Shown: positions 17,326-25,646, counted from the stretch's first letter. The stretch is 40,389 nt of DNA from Pseudobutyrivibrio sp. ACV-2 (GCF_900107545.1 NZ_FNQZ01000021.1:1-40389), one strand, 5' to 3'. The notes: generated from the letters alone by a model not told the origin. Translations and numbers: made by a program.

Positions 17326-18098
17326 TGTCATATATTCATATTGAAAATGCAGGTAAAACCTTTACTGAGAATGGACAAGAATTTACAGCCCTTTCAAACG
17401 TGAATTTGGATATTGAAAAAGGTGAGTTTATATGCTTACTTGGACCCTCTGGATGTGGGAAAAGTACACTTTTAAATGCTATTGCAGGTTTTGATTTGGC
17501 TAACAAGGGTATTGTTCAGATTGATGGGAAAGATGTGGTAAGTCCTAGTACAAAAAATGTTACCATCTTTCAAAATTACGGACTGTTACCTTGGCGTACT
17601 GTCATCAAAAATATTGAACTAGGTCTTGAGTCTAAGGGAGTTGAAAAAAGTGAGAGACGAGAAATAGCAAATAAATATCTTAAGCTTGTGAAGCTGGAAA
17701 ATTTTGCGGATAGCTTTCCAAGACAACTTTCTGGTGGAATGAAACAGCGTGTAGCTATAGCGAGAGCCCTTGCGGTGGAGCCGGATATTATTTTTATGGA
17801 TGAACCATTCGGTGCGCTAGACGCCATTACACGTATGAAGCTTCAGGATGACATCCTTGATATCTGTAAGAATGAGAAGAAAACAATTATTTTTGTCACA
17901 CATGATATTGAGGAGGCTGTTTTTCTAGCTGATAGGATTGTTGTAATGACGCCAAATCCTGGCAAAGTTAAAGGCGTTTTAAAGGTACCTCTTCATCATT
18001 TTAGAGATAGAACAAGCGGAGACTTTCTATTGGTCCGCGATAAAATTTTTGACTTACTTAATATGAAAACTGAAGAGAATATCGAATACAACATTTAA
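17325..18098 (+). CDS. ABC transporter ATP-binding protein (NitT/TauT, SsuB-like)
   Basis: A 257-residue ATPase with Walker A GPSGCGKST (40-48), Q-loop QNYGLLPW, signature LSGGMKQR, Walker B IIFMDEPFGALD and switch THD. It energises import by the upstream permease and lipoprotein. The gene overlaps the permease by one base and ends 34 nt before the preferred start of cooS. Confidence 0.95.
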   Translation: MSYIHIENAGKTFTENGQEFTALSNVNLDIEKGEFICLLGPSGCGKSTLLNAIAGFDLANKGIVQIDGKDVVSPSTKNVTIFQNYGLLPWRTVIKNIELGLESKGVEKSERREIANKYLKLVKLENFADSFPRQLSGGMKQRVAIARALAVEPDIIFMDEPFGALDAITRMKLQDDILDICKNEKKTIIFVTHDIEEAVFLADRIVVMTPNPGKVKGVLKVPLHHFRDRTSGDFLLVRDKIFDLLNMKTEENIEYNI

Positions 18099-18132
18099 GG
18101 TGATAATAACTGTAAAGGGAGAATTTTTTAGC

Positions 18133-20265
18133 ATGAGCAATACACATAATGAACACCATACACATGAGCATGACCACGAACATTCACATAGTCATTCACA
18201 CTCTCATTCCCATGGGAAAAATGGTGTAGAACACATCCATTCACATAGAAATCTTATTGGCTTTGATGAGCATGGAATTCCTACTGTTACATTAAAGGCA
18301 AGTGATCATGGTGGAGAGAGCAGTCCTGAGGATTTTACAAGAGACTACATGAATGCAGTTTCTGAATATAGAAAGACTTTCCCATCAAAGCAGGATGTGA
18401 TAGACCAGACACCAGACCCTGCTGTTAGGGATATGCTTTTAAGAATGGAACAACTTGGTATCGATACAGCCTTTGACAGATTTGATGCTCAAAAGCCACA
18501 ATGTAATTTTGGACTTTGTGGTACCTGTTGTAAGATTTGTAATATGGGACCTTGTCGTATCACTCCTAAATCTCCAAAAGGCGTGTGTGGTGCAGATGCA
18601 GACTTGATTGTAGCCAGAAATCTGCTTCGTTCCGCTGCTGCCGGAGCCGCCCAGCATGGAATGCATGCTCGTGAGGTTATGCTCACATTAAAGAAGGTGG
18701 CAGAAGGAGAACTCGACATCCCAATTCTTGGCGAACAGAAAATAAGAAGCACAGCCAGAGCATTTGGAATCAGGGAAAAAAGCAGACAGCTGAAAAATGT
18801 TGCTAGGGATTTGGCCGACGTTTTACTTGAAGATTTATCCAGAACAGTGCCTGATGATTACAAGACTATAAGAGCCTGTGCGCTACCTGAAAGACAGAAG
18901 GTCTGGGAGGAACTGGATATTCTTCCAATAAGTGCATATCATGAGGTTTTTGAAGCATATCATAAATCAGGGTGTGCAACTGATGGTGACTGGAAGAGTA
19001 TCATGCAGCAATTCTTGCGTTGTGGACTAGCTTTCACATTTTCCGGTGTTGTAGGCGCTAGCATCGCTACTGATTCTCTGTTTGGCGTAGGAGATAGAGT
19101 TACATCCAAGGTTAATATTGGCGCTCTTGAAAAGGGTTATGTAAACATAGCTGTTCATGGACATCTCCCAACTCTTGTAAGCCAGATTGTGGCTGCTGGA
19201 AAGAGAGAGGATTTGTTAGAGCTAGCAAAATCCAAGGGGGCAAAAGGAATACGTTTTTACGGTATCTGTTGCTCAGGATTGTCTGCGATGTACAGAGACA
19301 GTGGAGTTATTCCTCTTTCTAACGCTGTATCAGCAGAACTTGTTCTTGGTACAGGAGCCCTCGATCTTTGGGTTGCTGATGTACAGGATGTATTCCCATC
19401 TATTATGGATGTTGCAAAATGTTTTAAGACTGTTGTAGTCACTACCAGTGACTCAGCGCGTCTACCAGGAGCAGAAAGATATGAATACGATCATCATCAC
19501 AGTAATATTGGACAGACAAAGGAGCTTGCTGAAAAGATAGTAAGACGTGCTATTGAAAGCTTTGAGGGAAGAAAAGGAATCCCAGTCTATATTCCTCCAT
19601 ATGAGGTTGAGGCAGAGGTTGGTTTTTCGGTGGAATACATTCACAAGAAATTTGGTAGCATGAAGCCACTAGCAGAGGCTATCAAATCTGGCCAGATTCT
19701 TGGTGTTGTAAATATGGTTGGCTGCAACAATCCAAAGGTTCTTTATGAAAAATGTATTATAGATGTTGCTGATGAGCTACTCAAAAATAATGTACTTATC
19801 ATCACAAATGGTTGTGCATCGTTCCCACTTATGAAGCTTGGCTATTGTGCTATATCAGGAAAAGAAAAAGCAGGAGAGTCGTTAAAGGAATTTTTAGAGC
19901 CAGATTTACCACCAGTATGGCATGTGGGTGAATGTATTGATAACACTCGCTCAACAGGCATATTTGCTGGAATAGCAGGAGAATTAGGTAAAAATCTTTA
20001 TGAACTTCCATTTGCATTTTCATCGCCTGAGTGGGGAAATGAAAAGGGAATAGATGCAGCTCTTGGATTTAGACTTAACGGAATCAATTCATACCATTGT
20101 GTAGAGGCTCCAATCTATGGCTCAAAGAATGTAATTGAATTCCTTAAGTATGGAACAAAGGAGCTATTAGGTTCTACTATGAACGTAAATACGGACCCAG
20201 TTGAGTTGGCAAAGCTTATTGTGTCAGATATGAAGGAAAAGAGAAAAGCTTTAGGTTGGGATTAG
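18133..20265 (+). CDS. cooS: Anaerobic Ni-Fe carbon monoxide dehydrogenase CooS with His-rich tail and Asp at a C-cluster ligand
   Basis: Interconverts CO and CO2 at a [NiFe4S4] C-cluster. Start 18133 is chosen for AGGGAG upstream; GTG 18100 is an alternative. Residues 5-38 hold 15 histidines in HSH/HEH repeats, like nickel-binding CooJ/HypB tails. D- and B-cluster cysteines are present (Cys124, 132, 133, 136, 141, 152; an extra Cys129). For the C-cluster, His342 (VHGH), Cys380 (GICCSG), Cys531 (GCNN), Cys561 (NGCAS) and Cys601 (GECID) are present. The position of CODH-II Cys333 is Asp419 (ADVQDVFPS; codon 19387-19389). No maturation gene cooC or electron-transfer partner lies adjacent; instead a transporter precedes and two Cys-rich small genes follow. 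It is a divergent CODH; CO activity is not assured. Confidence 0.93.
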   Translation: MSNTHNEHHTHEHDHEHSHSHSHSHSHGKNGVEHIHSHRNLIGFDEHGIPTVTLKASDHGGESSPEDFTRDYMNAVSEYRKTFPSKQDVIDQTPDPAVRDMLLRMEQLGIDTAFDRFDAQKPQCNFGLCGTCCKICNMGPCRITPKSPKGVCGADADLIVARNLLRSAAAGAAQHGMHAREVMLTLKKVAEGELDIPILGEQKIRSTARAFGIREKSRQLKNVARDLADVLLEDLSRTVPDDYKTIRACALPERQKVWEELDILPISAYHEVFEAYHKSGCATDGDWKSIMQQFLRCGLAFTFSGVVGASIATDSLFGVGDRVTSKVNIGALEKGYVNIAVHGHLPTLVSQIVAAGKREDLLELAKSKGAKGIRFYGICCSGLSAMYRDSGVIPLSNAVSAELVLGTGALDLWVADVQDVFPSIMDVAKCFKTVVVTTSDSARLPGAERYEYDHHHSNIGQTKELAEKIVRRAIESFEGRKGIPVYIPPYEVEAEVGFSVEYIHKKFGSMKPLAEAIKSGQILGVVNMVGCNNPKVLYEKCIIDVADELLKNNVLIITNGCASFPLMKLGYCAISGKEKAGESLKEFLEPDLPPVWHVGECIDNTRSTGIFAGIAGELGKNLYELPFAFSSPEWGNEKGIDAALGFRLNGINSYHCVEAPIYGSKNVIEFLKYGTKELLGSTMNVNTDPVELAKLIVSDMKEKRKALGWD

Positions 20266-20299
20266 TACAGCTAAATAATAAAACTAATATTGCTATTTA

Positions 20300-20336
20300 C
20301 CTACTGACATAGTATGCTTTAGAAAAGAGCAGTAGG
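20300..20336 (+). repeat. Hairpin between cooS and the small Cys-rich genes
   Basis: Arms CCTACTG (20300-20306) and CAGTAGG (20330-20336) enclose 23 nt; no T-run follows, so it is not an evident terminator. It may mark RNA processing or attenuation between cooS and the small genes, which have their own AGGAGG. Confidence 0.45.
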
Positions 20337-20357
20337 TTGTAGTAGGAGGGCTGTATT

Positions 20358-20579
20358 ATGAAGTCTATTCTTATCAAAGATACTACTAAAGAAGAGCGGG
20401 AAGAAATTATTAAAGCATCCCTTGATTGTGGGGGAGGCTGTGAAAATTGTTCTTCATGTTGGCTAGGTGGAGGAAGTCCCTGGGATATTTATCAGGATTA
20501 CATAGATGGCAGGCGTGAGATTTCCGAGATTAATGCTGATTATATGTCAGTATATCGTCAGGACAGACAAATAAAGTAG
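20358..20579 (+). CDS. Small Cys-rich protein 1 (CX3CX2CX2C), paralogue of the next gene
   Basis: A 73-residue cytosolic protein with a good AGGAGG ribosome site. It has an acidic/basic helix (KEEREEIIKA), four cysteines at 24, 28, 31 and 34 (CGGGCENCSSC), a Gly-rich turn and a C-terminal part IYQDYIDGRREISEINADY. I know no named family. Four cysteines in this spacing suit an Fe-S cluster, zinc or nickel site. The position 92 nt behind cooS, the same strand, and the adjacent paralogue suggest an accessory to CO dehydrogenase (cluster assembly, metal delivery or electron transfer). Function is inferred only from context. Confidence 0.85.
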   Translation: MKSILIKDTTKEEREEIIKASLDCGGGCENCSSCWLGGGSPWDIYQDYIDGRREISEINADYMSVYRQDRQIK

Positions 20580-20587
20580 GTAAAAAT

Positions 20588-20779
20588 ATGGCTCCAGATA
20601 TTTCATCTTCAACAATAGAAGAACGTAGAGAATACATAAAAAATACCTTTCCATGTATAGCCGACTGCGATATGTGTGGGCTTTGTAAAATCTTTCATGG
20701 AAAGGATGCCGAAACGGCTTATGATGATTATATAACGGGCAAGCGCTCCTATATGGAAGTATCTGCTGATTATAGGTGA
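20588..20779 (+). CDS. Small Cys-rich protein 2 (CX3CX2CX2C), paralogue of the previous gene
   Basis: A 63-residue protein 8 nt after its paralogue. Cysteines at 23, 27, 30 and 33 repeat the same CX3CX2CX2C spacing, and the flanks match: IEERREYIKN before and AYDDYITGKRSYMEVSADY after, ending at ADYR. The distance from the cysteines to the ADY motif is the same within one residue in both proteins. The ribosome site is weak (AGGT), so translation may be coupled to gene 1. A pair of diverged copies kept side by side suggests a heteromeric or two-site function. Confidence 0.83.
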   Translation: MAPDISSSTIEERREYIKNTFPCIADCDMCGLCKIFHGKDAETAYDDYITGKRSYMEVSADYR

Positions 20780-20793
20780 GCGAGATAAGAATA

Positions 20794-21618
20794 TTATTTC
20801 TTTGCATTCTCGAAAATTTTTGAAGTAGCCTTATAAACTACACTTGTCTTATCATTGCCAAGTGATTTTTGCAGCTTGTTATTGTAAGCCGAGGTGTTGT
20901 CGCAGGATGCAAAAGCATCGTAAACCTTTTTGTAATCTGGCGCACTAAGTTCAGCCCCTTTAAGGGCGGCTCTTAATTCAGCCTTTTGTTTTTCAGTAAC
21001 TGTAGGTCGATTAGCAGTTTCTCTAGGTTTCTTTGACTGTGGCTTTGTCACAACCTTAGGCCTGGTGGATCTGGTAGTTGGCCTACTTTGATTTCCAGTT
21101 CTTCTGGTATATGTGCGACGAGTTTTCGTTTTTGGACTTTCTTCAGTCGTTTCTTCAGGATTTTCCTTGTTCACTTTTTCTTCTACAATGATAGATGGCT
21201 GGCGCTTTATTGCGTAGCCTCTTTCACCCCAAAAATCTACTACAGCATCAAATCCGGAATCCTTAGTGATTACATATATTTCATCAATAGAATTCTGCCC
21301 TAATTTGTAACCTAAATATGTGGTTAACTGAAAATCTAAATAGTTTTTTGCAGTTTTTTCAGCCTTCATATGCTCTATACTGGCAGCGGAGCTGGTGATG
21401 GCTATAAGCGATTCATAAGCTACAGTCTTTACCTTTGAACCATAAAAAATCACAACAATGTCATCGCATGTTAACTGGTCAACACCAATAACCCCTGCAT
21501 CTGAAACATTCTCATAATCTACAAGATATAAGCGTTTATTGTTTTTTGTCACACTAATACTTTCGTTTACTTCAGTAACTTTATTTTCATTTTTAATTTC
21601 TTTATTAAATAATCCCAT
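20794..21618 (-). CDS. PIN/NYN-like RNase-fold protein with a basic Thr/Arg/Lys-rich linker
   Basis: The N-terminal ~130 residues look like a PIN/NYN-type nuclease fold: YLVDYENVSDAG with the first acidic residues, then IVVIFYGSK, and VITKDSGFDAVVDF with later acidic residues. A low-complexity basic stretch (RTYTRRTGNQSRPTTRSTRP) follows, then a ~60-residue helical C-terminus (EKQKAELRAALKGAELS, YDAFASCDN). The basic linker suggests nucleic-acid binding. The start at 21618 follows GAGG; 21639 is possible. The gene converges on the CODH operon with only 14 nt between stops. Confidence 0.7.
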   Translation of the reverse strand: MGLFNKEIKNENKVTEVNESISVTKNNKRLYLVDYENVSDAGVIGVDQLTCDDIVVIFYGSKVKTVAYESLIAITSSAASIEHMKAEKTAKNYLDFQLTTYLGYKLGQNSIDEIYVITKDSGFDAVVDFWGERGYAIKRQPSIIVEEKVNKENPEETTEESPKTKTRRTYTRRTGNQSRPTTRSTRPKVVTKPQSKKPRETANRPTVTEKQKAELRAALKGAELSAPDYKKVYDAFASCDNTSAYNNKLQKSLGNDKTSVVYKATSKIFENAKK

Positions 21619-21694
21619 ATCCAACCTCATACAGTTCAATAATTTGCGGTTTTATTGTATCACAGAATTGTGTAAAAATATTTGGCAAAATTTA

Positions 21695-21738
21695 AACATC
21701 ATCATTGCAGTTATATGACTGCAGTGGTGGTGTTTTTT
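21695..21738 (+). terminator. Plus-strand-directed intrinsic terminator
   Basis: Positions 21695-21711 pair with 21718-21734 over 17 bp (three are G-U pairs that hold only in plus-strand RNA; on the minus strand they become A-C mismatches), loop TATATG, then TTTT. The direction is therefore plus, although the nearest plus-strand gene ends at 20779. Confidence 0.75.
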
Positions 21739-21773
21739 GTGAAAAAGTATTGGTCGGGTATAGCCTAATAGAT

Positions 21774-22631
21774 TTAATCCTGGTTTTCTTCAATCCATTT
21801 CTTAACTAAAGACGAAAATTGATGGTAACTATCGTTAATTTCTTTATCTTTATCCCAGGCTACTACCAGCTGTCTCATAGGGTGATCTTTTATTGGGATT
21901 AGCTTTACGTCCTTGCTTTCTACGGAATTCCAGGAAGATGAAGGAACAAAAGCTATACCAAGATTTGCATCTATCATGGATCTAAATGAATCCACAGAAT
22001 GGGCTTCAAAAATAATATTCGGTGAAAAATTATTTTGTTTGCAATAGTCATCTATAAAAATCCTTAGAGGGTTATTACTATCATAGGTGATAAATTTTTC
22101 ATTCTGCAAATCTGAAAGCTGTATCATATGCTTTTTGCTTAGGGGATTTTTCTTATGAATGGCGACCATGATTTCTTCATCTGCCAGTTTAAAATAATCG
22201 TAAATCTTTGTATCTATAGGCAGCTGCACGATATTAAAATCACTGGTAATACCTTCCTTGCTTTCCCCTTGATATAGAACGATTTTCAGGTGAGGATCTG
22301 TGCGTTTAATATATGATATAAGCTTGTCTGCAATGCGCACGCCACTGACGATTTGTATAGAAATAATCTGTGGTTCCTCTTCTTTAAGCTTATTGATACC
22401 ATCGTCTAATGTGTTTAAGGCCTTGTCCACATTTTTAAGAAAGGCTTTTCCATTAGTGTTCAGGGAGATGTTTTTTCCATTTCTATCAAAGAGCTGACAG
22501 TTCAGCTCCTGTTCGAGCCTTTTAATGGTCTTACTGATTGCAGATTGTGGAATCATATGATAAGCGGCAGCCTTAGAAAAATTTTCGAATTTTGCGGCAG
22601 TTCTAAAGTATCTCAATTGTAGTAATTCCAT
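21774..22631 (-). CDS. LysR-family transcriptional regulator
   Basis: A 285-residue regulator with the N-terminal winged helix (LQLRYFRTAAKFENFSKAAA, then IPQSAISKTIKRLE) and a substrate-binding effector domain (~90-285, with VSGVRIADK, MVAIHKKNPLS and ANLGIAFVPSSSW). It is divergent from the secreted SGNH protein gene with a 137-nt gap, so that gene is the first candidate target. The effector is unknown. Confidence 0.92.
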   Translation of the reverse strand: MELLQLRYFRTAAKFENFSKAAAYHMIPQSAISKTIKRLEQELNCQLFDRNGKNISLNTNGKAFLKNVDKALNTLDDGINKLKEEEPQIISIQIVSGVRIADKLISYIKRTDPHLKIVLYQGESKEGITSDFNIVQLPIDTKIYDYFKLADEEIMVAIHKKNPLSKKHMIQLSDLQNEKFITYDSNNPLRIFIDDYCKQNNFSPNIIFEAHSVDSFRSMIDANLGIAFVPSSSWNSVESKDVKLIPIKDHPMRQLVVAWDKDKEINDSYHQFSSLVKKWIEENQD

Positions 22632-22768
22632 AATTATAGTCCCTTCTCCTTATACCCTGCAGTATATATGATTATATAGGATTTGATTATTTCGAACAAC
22701 GATTATATGAAATAGGATATTTGATGGAGTAAATAATACTTTTAGCAAATATAAAGAAAGGAGCATTC

Positions 22769-25444
22769 ATGAAAAAATTTTTAAGGGGGAATTTGTTTGC
22801 AGTACTTTCTGCTGGGTTGATTAGCGTGTTTATTCCTGGGTTTGCATTTAATGCGCAGGCAGCAGTATCCTACGATGAGTATCTGCAGGTGCAAATTGGT
22901 GACGACAAAAAAGGTATGCGATTGTACGAAGATGGACTGTATGAGACTACAGTAAATGTTCCATCTTCTGTGGATACCTACCAGATTCTGGCTGACGATG
23001 AGGTTATAAAAGAAGAGTCTATAGATACAAATGGTCAGTCAAAGAAAGTGCTTATAAGATACTATTCAAAAGACGATAAAGTGGTAACAAGTCTTGATGA
23101 ATCTTTAGACTCTAATGGTAATTTAGTTCAAGGTGTAAAAAAGGTTGCAAACTGGACAGGAAACTTTTTTAATGCAAAAAAGGTAGAAGAGTTTAAACAG
23201 TTTGGTAGCTGGGATCAAAGCTATGGAAATACATATTCTAGATTGAATTACGTAGGCGGTGGTATTTTCAACAGAGAATTCGTATATACGATACCTCAAG
23301 CAGATTCAAAATATGCATACAAAATTAATTTTGATGGTGCCTGGAACAACGGTGAGATTGGTGATAATGGTGGCAACATGTACGTTATCTTTCCAGGTGG
23401 TGAAGGAACTGACAAGTTTTTCATTTGGGCTGATTCTGTACACCAGACTACCTTCAATTCTATAAATGATGATGAAACAGTATTTAAGCTTGCATCAGAT
23501 GATTCTGAAGCTGGTGAGGAATATAGCGTTCCTGCTGGACTGGCAGATGTAAATCTGGTACTGAAAAGAGGGGATGAGTCTCATTCCTTTGAAATGATTC
23601 AGACCAGCAAGGACAGTTACATGGTGACTGTTTTTGTAAAGCCTGGGTTTTACAGCTGGAACGATTCGGTAGATGGCAACAAAGGGGCGCAAAAAGGAAC
23701 ATTTACAGTAGATAAGGATTCTGCAGTTACCTTCTATTATTCTGTGGACCCTGATGATTATGCTATGAGAAATACTGTAGTAAATCCAAATCTTTATTAC
23801 GGCGATGAGACTGAAGATGAAGAAGCACCTGAAGAAGAGCAGTATGATGATGGCTATATCGTTGAAAGCAACAAAGTCCTTCAGTTAGATTTGTCTGCAG
23901 GTGAGACAGTGGTAGATGATGGGCCATATGATGTAAAAATACTTATGATAGGTAACAGTTTAACTCGTTACAATGATGTGGCTTCAAAGGTAAAGAACCT
24001 GTTTGAGTATGCTGGTATCAAGGCAAAAATAGATGTAAAGGCTCAGATGTCTGCTTCTCTGTCAGACCATGCCACAGTAGCTGCACGCACATATGAGGAT
24101 TTGATAGCAAATGGCGGTTATGATTATGTAATCCTTCAAGACAAATCTTCTGGATTTACAGAAGAAATGCTTGTGGAAGGTGTGACTGGATTTATTCCAT
24201 GGCTGGAAAACTCTAATAGCAAGCTGCTTTTATATATGCCATGGGCAAATGAAGATGTATTTGAAACAATGCAGGATACATTTACTTCAGCTTACAAGAA
24301 TGTTGCTGCTGAGTACGACGCACTTTTAGCTCCTAGTGGAGTGGCATACTACGATTTATATTTCAATCATAATAAGCATTGGTATCGTAAAGGCGATAAT
24401 GTTCATGGAAATGATTTGGCTTCATTGATATCTGCCAGCTCAATATTCTATGCTATCAATAATCCTGACAAGCCTTTAGAATTTACTGAGGATAATATGG
24501 CGGTGGTAAAGAAACTCGTAGAAAGCGATGAATATCGTAATTACGTAGTGGATTATGATGCTAGCACTGTTAATCTAATTCAGAAAACAGCATATAAATA
24601 TGCTAACAAATATAATGATAGAAAGAAGGCTGAGCCTGAAAAGAAGCCAGAGAAAGATTCAGAGAAGGAGCCTACAAAAGAGCCAGAAAAAGAACCAGAA
24701 AAAGAACCAGAAAAGGAAGAAGTAAAGACTCCTGAAACAGTTTCCGAAAAGGAACCAGAGACAAAGCCAGTAGAGAATAATAATTCAAACAAAACTGTAG
24801 AGAATAATAGTTCAAACAAAGCTGTAGCGAATAATCATTCCTCAAGCGCAAGTTCAACTTCAAAAAATGATGCACCTAGCAGCCCATCAAAGGAGGCTAC
24901 TGAAACTAGTCAATCTACAATTAATACTGGTGTAGCTGAGGCGGTTCAGATATCAGAACCAAAAGCTCCAACAAAGGGACCTAAGAAAACCAGTAAAAAT
25001 GCTGTGGCAGTAGGCACAAAATTTACATCAGGTGGATTATCATTCAAGGTGACAAAGGCTTCAAAAAATGCATTTGAGGTTCAGGTATTAAAGTCTACAA
25101 AAAAGACACTTAAAAAGCTTACAATTCCAGGAACTGTTAAGTACAACAAGCAGACCTTCAAAGTAACATCAGTTCGTGCAAATGCATTTAAAAATAACTC
25201 TAAGTTAAAGACTGTTACCATTGGAAAAAATGTGAAATCTGTTGGTAAAAAGGCATTCTATGGATGTAAGAATCTTAAGACTGTAAGCATGAATGGAAGC
25301 AAGGCAAAGACAATAGGAACTGATGCATTTTCTGACACAAGCGATAATATCGTATTTACGGTAAATAAGAAAACGGTAGATGATTATAAAGAATCATTAA
25401 AGGGTAATGCACCATCTAAATATAAAGTGAAGAAGGTAAAATAA
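22769..25444 (+). CDS. Secreted multidomain SGNH hydrolase with LRR_5 (BspA-like) tail
   Basis: An 891-residue surface protein with AAAGGAG upstream. Order: signal peptide (1-32, ending NAQAA), an N-terminal beta-rich region (~33-340) I cannot assign, an SGNH/GDSL-like esterase domain (~390-600) with block I MIGNSLTRYN (Ser nucleophile), an Asp/His block in KGDNVHGND, a Glu/Pro/Lys repeat linker (EKEPEKEPEKEP), Asn/Ser repeats (VENNSSNK), and a C-terminal LRR_5-type module (VTSVRANAFKNNSKLKTVTI) ending in Lys-rich sequence, as in many Lachnospiraceae surface proteins. Probably deacylates polysaccharide at the cell surface; the substrate is unknown. A strong terminator follows. Confidence 0.82.
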   Translation: MKKFLRGNLFAVLSAGLISVFIPGFAFNAQAAVSYDEYLQVQIGDDKKGMRLYEDGLYETTVNVPSSVDTYQILADDEVIKEESIDTNGQSKKVLIRYYSKDDKVVTSLDESLDSNGNLVQGVKKVANWTGNFFNAKKVEEFKQFGSWDQSYGNTYSRLNYVGGGIFNREFVYTIPQADSKYAYKINFDGAWNNGEIGDNGGNMYVIFPGGEGTDKFFIWADSVHQTTFNSINDDETVFKLASDDSEAGEEYSVPAGLADVNLVLKRGDESHSFEMIQTSKDSYMVTVFVKPGFYSWNDSVDGNKGAQKGTFTVDKDSAVTFYYSVDPDDYAMRNTVVNPNLYYGDETEDEEAPEEEQYDDGYIVESNKVLQLDLSAGETVVDDGPYDVKILMIGNSLTRYNDVASKVKNLFEYAGIKAKIDVKAQMSASLSDHATVAARTYEDLIANGGYDYVILQDKSSGFTEEMLVEGVTGFIPWLENSNSKLLLYMPWANEDVFETMQDTFTSAYKNVAAEYDALLAPSGVAYYDLYFNHNKHWYRKGDNVHGNDLASLISASSIFYAINNPDKPLEFTEDNMAVVKKLVESDEYRNYVVDYDASTVNLIQKTAYKYANKYNDRKKAEPEKKPEKDSEKEPTKEPEKEPEKEPEKEEVKTPETVSEKEPETKPVENNNSNKTVENNSSNKAVANNHSSSASSTSKNDAPSSPSKEATETSQSTINTGVAEAVQISEPKAPTKGPKKTSKNAVAVGTKFTSGGLSFKVTKASKNAFEVQVLKSTKKTLKKLTIPGTVKYNKQTFKVTSVRANAFKNNSKLKTVTIGKNVKSVGKKAFYGCKNLKTVSMNGSKAKTIGTDAFSDTSDNIVFTVNKKTVDDYKESLKGNAPSKYKVKKVK

Positions 25445-25459
25445 AGCCTTTTAGTTTAT

Positions 25460-25501
25460 GAGTAGAAGAAGAAATTTTTATTTCGACTTCTACTCTTTTT
25501 A
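25460..25501. terminator. Terminator after the SGNH-LRR gene
   Basis: Perfect 9-bp stem GAGTAGAAG / CTTCTACTC followed by TTTTTATT. It lies 16 nt behind the stop codon. Confidence 0.9.
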
Positions 25502-25560
25502 TTGTTTTGAAAAATTTTTATAGATGTATGTACGTAGTTTCACAAAAAAGTGCCTGATAA

Positions 25561-25605
25561 GTATTATAATACTCCAATAGTACTTTTTCAAAAAAATTTT
25601 TATAA
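25561..25605 (-). repeat. 45-nt repeat A, copy 1, containing a consensus minus-strand promoter
   Basis: This 45-nt block matches 29790-29834 at 43 positions. Read on the minus strand it contains TTGAAA (25586-25591), a 17-nt spacer and a perfect TATAAT (25563-25568). No gene lies downstream on that strand; it points into the terminator of the SGNH-LRR gene. Confidence 0.8.
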
Positions 25606-25646
25606 TGTGTAACATGTAATAAATATTGCAAGAGAAGAGAATATCA

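Noticed and set aside
20547-20807. 86-residue minus ORF over the small Cys-rich genes
   Set aside because: It covers two better supported plus-strand paralogues and has no known motif.
24661-24840. Minisatellite in the SGNH gene
   Set aside because: The repeats follow the Glu/Pro/Lys and Asn/Ser linker codons in frame and are explained by protein low complexity.
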